This document shows positions 10,278 through 19,336 of a stretch of 64,000 nt of DNA, piece by piece. Source of the stretch: Isoetes taiwanensis (Eukaryota > Streptophyta > Lycopodiopsida > Isoetales > Isoetaceae). Position numbers and translations under genes: made by a program. Within the stretch, counting starts at the first letter, position 1. Each line of letters opens with the position of its first letter. The notes beneath the pieces were generated by a model, which made no database searches, was not told where the DNA came from, and saw nothing but the letters and a program-made list of their open reading frames with translations. The stretch is from the NCBI GenBank assembly GCA_021234155.1, contig JAJEKV010000159.1, positions 1,075,971-1,139,970 of the forward strand. Reading direction: 5' to 3'.

Positions 10278-10297
10278 CTCGACTAGTGAGTCGAGAA
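10278..10297. repeat. Small inverted repeat TCTCGACT/AGTCGAGA
   Basis: Two perfect 8-base arms around AGTG. The same arms form the palindrome cores in the satellite at 18640-19190 of the same element. Confidence 0.7.
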
Positions 10298-10446
10298 TTG
10301 GAAAACATAAATACCCCCTCCGGGACCGATTTGCAGAGGCACCGCACTACATTTAATTCAAAGCTTCACATAAATCTTCCCACTTCAAAAAGCGAAGGGA
10401 AGAAGACTTTAATGGCAGAAGACTTTAATGGAAGAAGATCGCCGGA

Positions 10447-11215
10447 ATGGAAGCTATGCCAATCCATAGCCATTTTGCTCTCCTTTTCAAACCCAACTCA
10501 AAAAATTTCTCCCTCGCTCTCAATCCTTTGCAATCGGACAACAATTCTTGCCGGTATGAATCCCATCCATACTTCCTTCACATTTCCAAATCATATTCCG
10601 AGGACGACGCAGATAATCGCAAGCCCAAAAGCAGATCCTTAGCAGCATGGCAACAATTTCGCACCTCAAATCCCCTGCTTCTGTCTCGAATTTATGGCAT
10701 CAGAAAAGGAAAAGGGGGCAAGAAATTTGGGTCCGGATTGCAGGAAAATTGCAGCTTTAAACGCCATAGCTGAGGCACTTACTCTGGCCCTGCATCTCCA
10801 CAAGAAAGGGCAATCGGAATTGGCTCTTAGAATGGCCAAATTTCGTGGCGCCCTTGCATCCTCTGTTAAAAATAATGAAATTTTTCACTGTGATGCAGAG
10901 GTCAGATCTAGAATTCAATCCATGGCAACTCGGAATCGTGCTGCACAGGCTTCTCTTTCATGGATCGACGAGACAAAGGCGAAATTGAAGCTCGTCCCGT
11001 CAGAATCCGATATTTTGAAGCTTCAGATGTGTTTACAGCAATTGGGCGATATGGGTTCAGAAAGCAGAGGAGAGAAATTGAAAGGTATGTTGAAGCAGGT
11101 TGAGAAACTGGAGAGAAATTTGCAGCAAATTAGAAAAGCAACATGCAGGCGATGATGCAGCTGAGCTTGCTGTCGAATTGTATAGCCCTTCCTCTCCTCC
11201 AGATTTTTATTAACA
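10447..11215 (+). pseudogene. Unrecognised plant gene fragment carried by the outer element
   Basis: From ATG 10447 a frame begins MEAMPIHSHFALLFKPN and runs to about 10715. A frame shift then leads into a 130-residue stretch to about 11150, with CRKIAALNAIAEALTLALHL, RGALASSVKNN and LKGMLKQVEKLERNLQQI. A last shift gives AAELAVELYSPSSPPDFY and a stop near 11212. Composition is protein-like: a Ser-rich N-terminus that could be an organelle transit region, then two or three amphipathic helices including a possible coiled coil at the end. I do not recognise a family. Two frameshifts argue against expression. It may be a host gene captured by the transposon. Confidence 0.45.
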
Positions 11216-11259
11216 GGACCAGAATCAATGGGTTACTTCAGATTCTAACCTCGTATCCC

Positions 11260-11492
11260 CATCACTGAGCGCACACAAAAATTTGTCAATGTTTTTGGTA
11301 AAGCTCGCCGGTCTGTGGAATCTGTGTTGCTTGACCGACATTTGACGATCATTAATGTAGCACCGCCTCCCAACGGAGTTCCGCCATAGCCTCCCGGACT
11401 TCCCCCTCCGTATCCTCCACCTCCGCCATAGCAGCCTCGGGAACCTCCTCCATATCCCGGCTCTCCCCCATAGCCTCCTCCGCTTGATCCTC
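11260..11492 (-). pseudogene. Glycine-rich protein gene, distal part (split by the CACTA-like element)
   Basis: The minus strand encodes repeated GYGG and GGGYGG units (GGSSGGGYGGEPGYGGGSR, then CYGGGGGYGGGSPGGYGG) and continues into a non-repeat tail (MIVKCRSSNTDSTDRRALPK) that stops near 11255. It is the continuation of the piece at 17495-17698. Joining 17495 to 11492, with one copy of the CTC duplication, keeps the frame. Plant glycine-rich proteins of this kind are cell-wall or stress-related, but the class cannot be narrowed here. Confidence 0.75.
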
Positions 11493-11523
11493 CACACTCA
11501 CCCCGGTTTTTGGTCCACTGTTG
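11493..11523 (+). repeat. Left terminal inverted repeat of the CACTA-like element
   Basis: 31 bases starting CACACTCACCCC and ending GTCCACTGTTG. It pairs with 17461-17491 with four mismatches. Confidence 0.8.
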
Positions 11524-11529
11524 AAAACA

Positions 11530-12190
11530 TCAGTTTTGGTAGGTCTACATGTCCTGTTTTCAAAGAATCCTACATGTGGATTTGTGGAGGTATGGTTTTG
11601 TTCGATAATGGTGTTCTTTTTCAGGTGGACTAAAACATCCCATTGTTGTTTTGTAGTTTCTTCTATTGTGACATGTCATTTTATAATACAATCCACTATA
11701 GGAAAGAATACTTGAATTTCTACATGTCTAATAATTCTATTGTCACATGTCTTTATAGATGTAGGAAAGAATATTTGATTCTCTACATGTCCTGTACTTC
11801 CATTCACATGTCTTTATAGTAGTAGGACATAGTGGCATTGTAGGAAAGAATACATGAATTACGACATGTGTAATACTTCTATTGTCACATGTCTTTATAG
11901 AAGTAGGAAAGAATACTTGATTCTCTACATGTCGTATGCTTCCATGTCACATGTCTTTATAGTAGTAGGACAGAGTACTTTATTTGCTAAGGCATTGTAG
12001 GAAAGAATACATGAATTACGACATGTATAATACTTCTATTGTCACATGTTTTTATAGAAGTAGGAAAGAATACTTGATTCTCTACATGTCCTATCCTTCC
12101 ATATCACGGGTCTTTATAGTGGTAGGACAGAGTACTTGATTTGCTACATGTGATGCACATGCACGATCACATGTCCTTATACTAGTATTC
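11530..12190 (+). repeat. Left subterminal tandem array (ACATGT-rich)
   Basis: Degenerate units of about 62 bp, each with GGAAAGAATAC, CTACATGTCC and TCACATGTCTTTATAG. They are best preserved from about 11700 to 12150. ACATGT occurs in nearly every half-unit. The array starts just inside the left terminal repeat, where CACTA transposase-binding arrays usually lie. Confidence 0.8.
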
Positions 12191-12389
12191 CATGCAAGAC
12201 AAGTTACTTCAACTACTTCAATTACTTAACGCCTATTTTTGCATAACAAAACCATCAAGAATTTGATTTGTATTCCTTGGCGGGGTGTGAGGACCACGCA
12301 ACAAATCCATAAGCATTAATGTCATAGGACCACGCAAAATCCTAACAATATCCTAACGTCATCAAGTCCATGTCCATGTTATTCATATC

Positions 12390-14060
12390 TTGCCTTGGTC
12401 ATTCATGCGTTGGAGCCTACGTGGCATGTTGAAGCCTTGGTGGCATAGGTGGCATGTTGGAGCCTAGGTGTCATGTTAGAGCTCACGTGGCATGTTGGAG
12501 CCAAAAGGTGGCATGTTGCAGCCTCACGTGGCATGTTGGAGCCGATGGTGGCATATTTGAGCCACGTTGGCATGCTTGACCCTAGGTGGCGTTGGAGCCA
12601 ACTTGGCATGTTGGAGCCTATGTGGCATGTTGGAGCTCACGTGGCATGTTGGAGAGTGGCATGTTGGAGCCTAGGTGGCATGCTAGGCATGTTGGAGCCT
12701 ACGTGGCATGTTGAAGCCTTGGTGGCATGTTGGAGCCTAGGTGGCATATTTGAGCCACCTTGGCGTGCTTGAGCCTAGGTGGCACGTTGGAGCCAACTTA
12801 GCATGTTGGAGCTCACGTGGCATGTTGGAGCCCGGGTGGCATGTTGGAGCCTAGGTGGCATGTTGGAGCCTAGGTGGCATGCTAGGTGGCATGTTGGAGC
12901 CCACGTGGCATGTTGGAGCTATGTCACCAAAAATTTGCCACATCAACCCATGGAAAACCAAAGTTGCACATCTTTTTTTATTTTTGGCCTAGTCAAAAGT
13001 TGGCCTTGCTTACTTGGCATGACATGTCACCAATGGCATGCCACATCAACATGTGCATGTCAACTTTTGTGCCACCTTGGCATGTTTCTGCCACCTTGGC
13101 ATGTTTGTGCCACCAATGTAAAACGCCTAATTGGAATGTTTGAGTCTACATGGCATGTTTGAGCCACCTTGGCATGTTTGAGCCTAGGTGGCATGTTTGA
13201 GCCACCTTGGCATGTTGGAGCCTAGGTGGCATGTTTCTACCTTGGCATGTTTGAGCCTAGGTGGCATGTTTGAGCCACCTGTGGCATGTTTGAGCCTAGG
13301 TGGCATGTTGAGCCACCTTGGCTAGGTGGTTTGAGCCACCTAGGCATGTTTGAGCCTAGGTGGCATGTTTGAACCACCTTGGCATGTTGGAGCCTAGGTG
13401 CCATGTTGGAGCCACCTTGGCATATTTGGAGACCCTAGGTGGCATGTTGGAACCACCTTGACATGTTTGAGCCCTAGGGTGGCATAACAAAGCCACCTTG
13501 GCATGTTGGGCCTAGGTGGCATATTTGAGCCACCTTGGCATGTTGGAGCCTAGGTGGCATGTTGAGCTTTCCCTTGGCATGTTGGAGCCTGGGTGGCGTC
13601 CATGTCCAACTTGGCATGTTGGAGCCTAGGTGCCATGTTCCACCTTGGCATGTTGGAGCCTAGGTGGCATGTTGGAAGCCACCTTGACATGTTTGAGCCT
13701 AGGTGGCATGTTTGAGCCAACTTGGCATGTTGGAGCCTGGGTGGCATGTTGGCTCATTGGCATGTTTGAGCCACCTTGGCATGTTTGAGCCACCTTGGCA
13801 TGTTGAGCAGGGCATGTTTGGTGGCATGTTGGGGCCACCTTGGCATGTTGGAGCCTAGGTGGCATGTTGGAGCCACCTTGGCATGTTGGAGCCTAGGTGG
13901 CATATTTGAGCCACACGTGGCATGTTGGAGCCTAGGTGGCATGTTTGAGCCACCTTGGCATGTTGGAGCTTAGGTGGCATGTTTGAGCCACCTTGGCATG
14001 TTGGAGCCTAGGTGGCATGTTGGAGCCCACGTGGCATGTTTGAGCCATGTTTGAGTGCCA
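12390..14060 (+). repeat. Minisatellite of about 19-20 bp monomers, GGCATGTTGGAGCCTAGGT type
   Basis: Scores of monomers alternate between GGCATGTTGGAGCCTAGGT and GGCATGTTTGAGCCACCTT, giving a dimer of about 39 bp. Within a dimer GCCTAGGTGGC and GCCACCTTGGC are complementary at 10 of 11 positions across an 8-base loop, so a transcript would fold into serial hairpins. The array is interrupted near 12920-13120 by a unique spacer that recurs at 14246. The open frames in it are repeat artefacts. It lies wholly inside the CACTA-like element. Confidence 0.9.
12918..13070 (+). repeat. Spacer repeat, copy 1 (partner 14246-14400)
   Basis: About 150 bases starting ATGTCACCAAAAATTTGCC and including TTGGCCTAGTCAAAAGTTGG. 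They recur almost unchanged at 14246-14400. The pair brackets the distal 1.2 kb of the minisatellite, so a larger unit has been duplicated. Confidence 0.9.
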
Positions 14061-14245
14061 CATCATCTTTGCCATCTTTGTTTGTTCGGAGCCACAAGGG
14101 TAGCGACATGTTGCCAACTCTTGGCCACTTGTGGCAAGGGGCAGCCCATAACGTGAACCCTACATTTTTTGCATGTTGGAGACAAACACGCATGAGAGTT
14201 TGCATAGGGTGGGTCATCATCACGTCCACATCACCCATATCTTGC

Positions 14246-14400
14246 CATGTCACCAAAAATTTGCCACATCAACCCATGGAAAACCAAAGTTGCACATTTT
14301 TTATTTTTGGCCTAGTCAAAAGTTGGCCTTGCTTACTTGGCATGACATGTCACCAATGGCATGCCACATCCACATGTGCATGTCAACTTTTGCAAGAAAT
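14246..14400 (+). repeat. Spacer repeat, copy 2
   Basis: Near-identical to 12918-13070. It follows the last minisatellite monomers. Confidence 0.9.
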
Positions 14401-14446
14401 ACCTTTTCGCCACATCATCATGCCACTTTTGCACATCATTCATGAG

Positions 14447-14640
14447 ATCGGGGAGCCTAGAAGGCCGTCTACGCTTTGGCGCCATAGATGAACCTCCGCC
14501 TTTGTCGAAAACAAGGGAGGAAAAACTGCTTGAAGAAATAGCCTTGCTTTTTTTACGAAGACAACGTCGGATCGGAGAGGCTAGGAGGCCGTCTCTCCGC
14601 CGTTGCTATAGCCGAGCTCCGCCTTGACGAAAAACAGGGG
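14447..14640 (+). repeat. Diverged tandem duplication of about 123 bp
   Basis: GATCGGGGAGCCTAGAAGGC near 14447 is echoed by GATCGGAGAGGCTAGGAGGC near 14570. Each is followed by a CCGCC...GACGAAAA stretch. Confidence 0.65.
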
Positions 14641-14681
14641 AGAAAATAAAAGGGGGATTGGCTCCCCCCCTTCCATGTTGT

Positions 14682-14788
14682 GGGGATGCCCGCCGGTCGC
14701 ACATTCGGTGTGGCGGTGACCCGCTCCGGCGCCGGTCGGTCATGGGGCCCCAGGTCCACACCGAATCGTGCTTCCGGTGGGCATCCCC
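14682..14788. repeat. GC-rich inverted repeat (hairpin)
   Basis: The arm 14682-14713 (GGGGATGCCCGCCGGTCGC...) is complementary to 14756-14788 (...CTTCCGGTGGGCATCCCC) with few mismatches, around a GC-rich loop of about 42 bases. Confidence 0.75.
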
Positions 14789-14799
14789 CATACATGCTG

Positions 14800-16650
14800 C
14801 GTATTTGCACATTTTGTGTATTTAGTGCTCATATATGCTCATATGTTAAGTGAATTCGGGGCGCATAATTTAGGCGCGGTCCCATCAAATGACAGGAGCT
14901 TAACGGTTCAAATTTGGAAGAGACTAACGGTCGGGGATTTTGATCCTTGTATTATCATGCTATTGGTTGGGTCACTTTCCGCCTCGATAGTTTTGCCGCC
15001 TCACCTACTCTCAAATCCTTTTCTTAGTTTTTTTTCATGGTGGGACACTCCAGTTTATCATCATGGCTCGATTTTGGTGATGGCGCTCAAGATTTTAAGC
15101 AAAATTGCCCGAGGCGGTTTTCTTTGTAGAAGCGAGGGGCTTGGATCTAAGGATGCTTGGAGCTTCGACCTTTGCTTTCTTAACGGTTTGGGTCGGTTGG
15201 AGTCGTACTCTACGTTTGTTTTGGACTCGTGCCTTTCTGATACCCCGGATTTGTAGCTCTTGTTTTGCATGAAGTTTTTCAAGCCCTCGTTTTGGGTTAT
15301 TGCTCATGAAGAACTTGCTTCCCTCATTGCTCATGCGAGCCGAACTCCTTGCCGCTGGCTTTCGCTAGTTCGGCGTCTTTTCCTTTTTCAATCTTAAAAA
15401 CGACTGCGATTCGTTTTGAGTCATCAAGTCCCACATTTTTTTGCCAAGGTAAATGCTTGTATTTGGGGAAAAGTTATTAGCTTGAGTGGTTGCTTAGGAT
15501 TCCTTTGGGTACTTGTTTTTGCGATGTACAAGCTTCGAGAACCGTTGTTTTGAACATACTTTTCTTTACTTGTTATCATTGTTGTGATTTGCTATCATTC
15601 CAATTAGTCGGTGTGCATCATTGCATGCCTTCAAAGCTCTGCATTAGCTAATCCGACATCTTCAAGCATTCAAGCAAGCATTCAACCATGCCACATCGGA
15701 TGCCCTCGGATAAGGATTGAATTAAGGTAAAGCTATTTTTTCTTTCATTTTGTCTTAACGTTGAAAAACATTCATTTCATCATTCTGTTTTTGCTTTTGT
15801 TCTTTGCTTTTTGCTTTTGTTCTTCAATCGACTAACACTTTCATTTCTGTTGGTTTTGACCGGGAGCCATGGCCACGACTTTAGGTTTTTGAATGGACAA
15901 TGTAGCGATGGCCAAAGCTTTAGCTATTAGAGAATGGACAATGTGAAATTTGGTTGTGAAGTGGAGCGGAAGCAAGAATGGCGAGGTACAACATCATATA
16001 TATAATACTGCCTTTGAATAACAAATTCAAGTTTAGAGTTTCATTCTATTTTTTACTTGTTTATGCCGTTGATAGCACCAAATTGCTACTCCTTTATGTT
16101 CCATCTTAAAAGTGGGACAACTTCAAAAGTTGAAGCTAGGAGCGTAAAATGAATGGAGATTTGACCACGCCGGATCTTATCGCCCAAATTTGTACCCGCA
16201 TACGAAATATCCAAACAAGGAAAGTCGCGGAAGAAGATTTGAAATGAATGGAGATTTGTACCACCGCCACGGTAAGATCCGGGCTAGTATTATGTAGTTA
16301 TTGATCCTAGGTTATATGCTAAGTTGTTTAAATTTTATCAAGCACTCTAGTGAGTGCTCTAAGCAACCTACTTAAGTTAGGCATATTTGCGAGAAATCAT
16401 AGTCGTCTTGCACAAAATCAAACAAGAAGGTTGAAATTTAGTTCAAATTTGTATAATCGATGCTAAAATCACATCTTAATGCTTTGAACCTTAAACAATA
16501 AATTTAATCGCTGTTTTGAATCTTAACCATTACTTTAATTTTTGATTTAATGATGGTATTTGAAATGCTTAATGGATTTGATTGGGTTCGATTCCCAAAG
16601 GCAAGTTGTATTTAAAGTAAAATATGATTATCAAGGCTTTTAAATTCTAG
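14800..16650. other. No gene seen; interior of the CACTA-like element
   Basis: Mixed-composition sequence without a convincing frame. The longest plus frame (to 15256) has no recognisable domain. A partial inverted pair, CCGGATCTTATCGCC near 16171 and GGTAAGATCCGG near 16282, and a repeated TGAATGGAGATTTG are the only structures noted. Confidence 0.5.
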
Positions 16651-17460
16651 TGTATACATGTATTTTTTTTTTAAATGTGTGCCACGTGTCAATCTATGAT
16701 TGGTTAGACGACATTTTAAAAACAACACTTATTTTTCCTATATGTCATAATAATATTTTTTATTTAAGAAGGACATGTTGATTTTTTATTAACTATGTAC
16801 CATATTGTGTAAAAACAACCATTGAAAACAATGCAACCTTTTAAAAACTACACGTGAAGACGAAATATCAATATATAGAAAACATGAAATTTTAAAACAA
16901 TACATGTAGATTTCCTAAAGATTATGTATCCTTTTTTGGAAAAACAATGTCAACTTGCAAAAACTACAAGTAGAAAAAAAAAACAACACATAGAAAATAA
17001 AAAGAGAACTGTCTTCTTTAGCTTTCCACGTGTACAAATATTCAAACGTACATGTGGTTTTTGGAAGACAAACAACGCGTGGCTCCTCCAAAAAACAACA
17101 GTAAAGAAAAAATGACATATAATTTTTTAAAAAAACCATCTTACTTTGACGTTGTAATTTAAGTTTAGACGTGTAGTAATATCTAAACCAACGCGTGTTA
17201 TTTTGATGAACAACAACGTATGGCTCGTGAAAAAAACCACAGTCAAGAAAAAACCACACGTTGACAAAATTTTGCGAAAACCGATAGTGAAAAAAAGGAC
17301 ACGTTGACAAAAAAAGGGGTGCCAAAAAAAACCATAGTGGAAATTTTACGCCAAAACCATCGTCTCTTTGTGCAAATCCGGATAAACGGGCCACGTGGAC
17401 TTTTGGGGCCATTTTGGTGTTGTTTTTGGCATAAAACAACACTTCCGTACAACTAAAAAA
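16650..17460 (-). repeat. Right subterminal region with degenerate short repeats
   Basis: Read on the minus strand from the right end inward, motifs such as ACGTGTGGTTTTTT, ACTGTTGTTTTTT and CCACATGTACG recur every 50-80 bases. ACATG/CACGTG cores echo those in the left array. This placement fits CACTA subterminal repeats. The long minus frame 16915-17646 is an artefact of these repeats joined to glycine-rich-protein sequence. Confidence 0.6.
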
Positions 17461-17491
17461 CAACTGTGGACCAAAAAGTGGGGTCAGTGTG
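17461..17491 (-). repeat. Right terminal inverted repeat of the CACTA-like element
   Basis: Its complement starts CACACTGACCCC and ends GTCCACAGTTG. It is followed by the duplicated CTC at 17492-17494. Confidence 0.8.
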
Positions 17492-17494
17492 CTC

Positions 17495-17698
17495 CATAGC
17501 CAGGACCTCCGCCATAGCCACCGCCTCCTCCGTTCCCTTTTCTCCTCCATAGCCTGGCCCTTCGCCATAGCCATGCTCGTATCCCCCGTAGCCTTTGTCC
17601 TTGTCGTGGTTCCAATGCGCCTTCGGATCGAACTTCGGGTCCCCATGAACCTTCGCTTTTTCAGCCTGCACTGCCTTAGAATCCCTCGCCTGTGACAT
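17495..17698 (-). pseudogene. Glycine-rich protein gene, proximal part with start codon
   Basis: Minus ATG at 17698 starts MSQARDSKAVQAEKAKVHGD, a charged non-repeat head of about 40 residues. Gly-Tyr repeats follow (GYGGYEHGYGEGPGYGGEKG). One missing base near 17540 then shifts the frame; the neighbouring frame continues NGGGGGYGGGPGYG up to the CACTA-like border. The gene resumes at 11492. There is no hydrophobic signal peptide at the visible start, so this is not an obvious secreted wall protein; a cytoplasmic or nuclear glycine-rich protein is equally possible. The insertion and the frameshift make it a pseudogene. It lies inside the outer TIR element, so it was probably captured from the host. 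Confidence 0.75.
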
Positions 17699-17718
17699 GC
17701 TCAAAATGCAGGCTCCGA

Positions 17719-17955
17719 TTAGCGATTAGTGACATCAACATTTTCTGGTTTTCTTGATGATTTAAGCTGCTCTGGTTTGCTGGATCGACTTGTGAACACA
17801 AGGAACATGCCCTTCGTGGAGCAAACGATGGATCCTCTGGCTTGAACGGGCAAATCGGCCAAGCCGAAATTGATTAGCAAGCCGGTGGGAGCTATGGCGT
17901 TGGGAGCTTCTTCCAAGCGGTACAAATGAACTTCTGTCTCAAAGGTATGTACCAA
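17719..17955 (-). other. Unrecognised open frame upstream of the glycine-rich-protein gene
   Basis: The minus strand has 78 open codons from about 17955 (ETEVHLYRLEEAPNAIAPTG, LLINFGLADLPVQARGSIVC), ending at a stop 20 bases before the glycine-rich-protein ATG. Composition is protein-like but no family is recognised. It could be a 5' exon of the same captured gene or a separate captured piece. Confidence 0.3.
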
Positions 17956-17956
17956 A

Positions 17957-18124
17957 GTTTAAAATTCAAGCATGGGCGGGAAAAAAAGGCGGGGTATTAG
18001 AAAAAAGACGTTGAAAAAGAAAGTGTAAAATAAACGATTTTAAAATTCAAGCATGGGCGGGAAAAAAAGGTGGGGTATTAGAAAAAAAAGGGTAAAATAA
18101 TACATTGAAAAAGAAAGTGTAAAC
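17957..18124. repeat. Tandem duplication with two TTTCCCGC (E2F-like) sites
   Basis: TTTAAAATTCAAGCATGGGC...GGGGTATTAG at 17957-18030 is repeated at 18040-18085, followed each time by a GTTGAAAAAGAAAGTGTAAA-like string. Each copy carries GGGCGGGAAA (17974-17983 and 18055-18064). On the minus strand this is TTTCCCGCCC, which fits the E2F consensus TTTSSCGC. They lie just upstream of the minus-strand frame at 17719-17955. Function is inferred only. Confidence 0.6.
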
Positions 18125-18129
18125 TTTTT

Positions 18130-18640
18130 ATGTGTGTGCTACTATGTTCACACGTTAAACATTATGTTCCCATGGTGCACGTTTTCTAGGCATATATTCT
18201 TATTCTAAGGTAAAAATTTAACTTTGCGAAGATCATGATATAATTTACACCTTGTGTAACCCATTTTGAAGGTTCAAGACACAAAATGGGGACAAGTACA
18301 TATTAATATATAGGTCTAATGCTTATTAATAGATTTAATGCATAGTAGGTTATAATGTGCATTATAGGTGCATATGTTGCTATTTACATGTGCATTAGGC
18401 ATTACTCTTTACATAGCTAAATATGAGCCCACTGGTCCCCTCTTCATATAGCTATATGGTATGGTCCATTAGAAAGGGGGAGGGTCCATTGGATATGTGT
18501 CCATTAGATAATACATGGGGAGGGTCTATTTTTTATGGAAAATACGTAGGAAATTTATGGGGAGGGTATTTTTTCATAGAAAATACATAGGATGTTTGAA
18601 GGTTATTCATTTTCGACCTTCTCGGAGCTTTGAATTTGCC
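18130..18640. other. No gene seen
   Basis: AT-rich sequence with short internal echoes (GGTCCATTAG, GGGGAGGGT, TTTATGGAAAATAC, each two to three times, 18460-18600) and no convincing frame. Confidence 0.5.
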
Positions 18641-19190
18641 CTTTTTTTACTCTGAGTTGCCTTATTTGACTTGCGAGTCGAGAAAGGCCCTCAAACTTGC
18701 ATTTTTAAGCTTTGGTACGCCTTTTCGACTTCGCGAAGTCGAGAAAAGCGACTCAAAGCCGTAAACGCAGTTTTAGGGGTCGAAGGCCTTTTCGACTTCG
18801 CGAGTCGAAAGACAACTCAAAGGCGGCCGAAGTCGAGAAAGGCTCAAAGGAAAAAGCAGCGGTTTTATGGTCCGGAAGGCCTTTCGATTTCGCGAAGTCG
18901 AGAAAGGCGGCTCAAAGCGCGAAATGCAAGGTTTTTGGGGTCGGGGAAAGGGCCGACCCCTAAAACCTTGCATTCTTTGAGCTGCCTTTCGACTTCGCGG
19001 AGTCAGAAAGGCCTTCCGACCCATAAACCCCTTTTCCTTGAGCCGCCTTTTCGACTTCGCGAAGTCGAGAAAGGCCTTCTGACCCCTAAAACCTGCGCTT
19101 TTCCCTTTGAGCTGCCTTTCTCGACTCGCGAGTCGAGAAATGCCTTCTGACCCCTAAAACCTGCGTTTTTCCCTTTGAGCTGCCTTTCTC
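18640..19190. repeat. Palindromic satellite with perfect inverted cores
   Basis: Units of about 60-75 bases switch orientation around palindromes. TCGACTTCGCGAAGTCGA is perfect at 18725-18742 and 19051-19068, and TCTCGACTCGCGAGTCGAGA is perfect at 19119-19138. The flanks GAAAGGCCTT...GACCCCTAAAACC and their complements alternate. One flip has arms of about 45 bases (18897-18944 against 18952-18994) around GGAAAGGG. The long open frames on both strands are by-products of this structure. Confidence 0.85.
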
Positions 19191-19331
19191 ATGCCTGTAT
19201 TTTTCAAAAATGGCCCTAAGAACTATGTTTTATTTTATTTTTATTGCATGTAGCATCACTCGACTAATTTGTTTTTGTCTCTTGCGGTCCTTATCTCGAC
19301 CAAATAGTACATGCTTGGGAGCAATGAAAAG

Positions 19332-19336
19332 ATCAT
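19332..19336. repeat. Target-site duplication of gypsy 1 (left)
   Basis: ATCAT lies directly before the 5' LTR and is repeated at 30360-30364 directly after the 3' LTR. Confidence 0.9.

Larger units (their letters stand above)
11493..17491. mobile_element. CACTA-like non-autonomous DNA transposon
   Basis: A 5,999 bp insertion within the glycine-rich-protein gene. The left end reads CACACTCACCCCGGTTTTTG. The complement of the right end reads CACACTGACCCCACTTTTTG. The 31-base arms agree at 27 positions. CTC lies on both sides (11490-11492 and 17492-17494). Removing the element and one CTC leaves an open GYGG-repeat frame across the join, independent evidence that the borders are right. CACTA/En-Spm elements have 3 bp duplications, ends starting CAC, and arrays of subterminal repeats; all three are seen, although CACAC replaces the usual CACTA/CACTG. 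No TNP2-type transposase or other long protein frame is present, so it is non-autonomous. The interior is mostly tandem repeats. Confidence 0.75.

Noticed and set aside
12403-14491. Long open frames on both strands with Trp/His/Gly repeats (such as MACWSLG-type and MPPRLQHAK-type proteins)
   Set aside because: They follow from the 19-20 bp repeat unit lacking stops. Frames change with each indel and no start, splice or domain supports them.
14768-15256. 162-codon plus frame tested as a transposase of the CACTA-like element
   Set aside because: Hydrophobic and Ser/Leu rich, with no TNP2 or DDE motif. It starts within the hairpin arm.
16915-17646. 243-codon minus-strand frame
   Set aside because: It joins glycine-rich-protein sequence in a wrong frame to the subterminal repeats of the CACTA-like element, crossing the element border.
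18671-19150. 159-codon plus frame with STSRSRE repeats and its antisense partner
   Set aside because: By-product of the palindromic satellite; both strands are open because the units are inverted copies.
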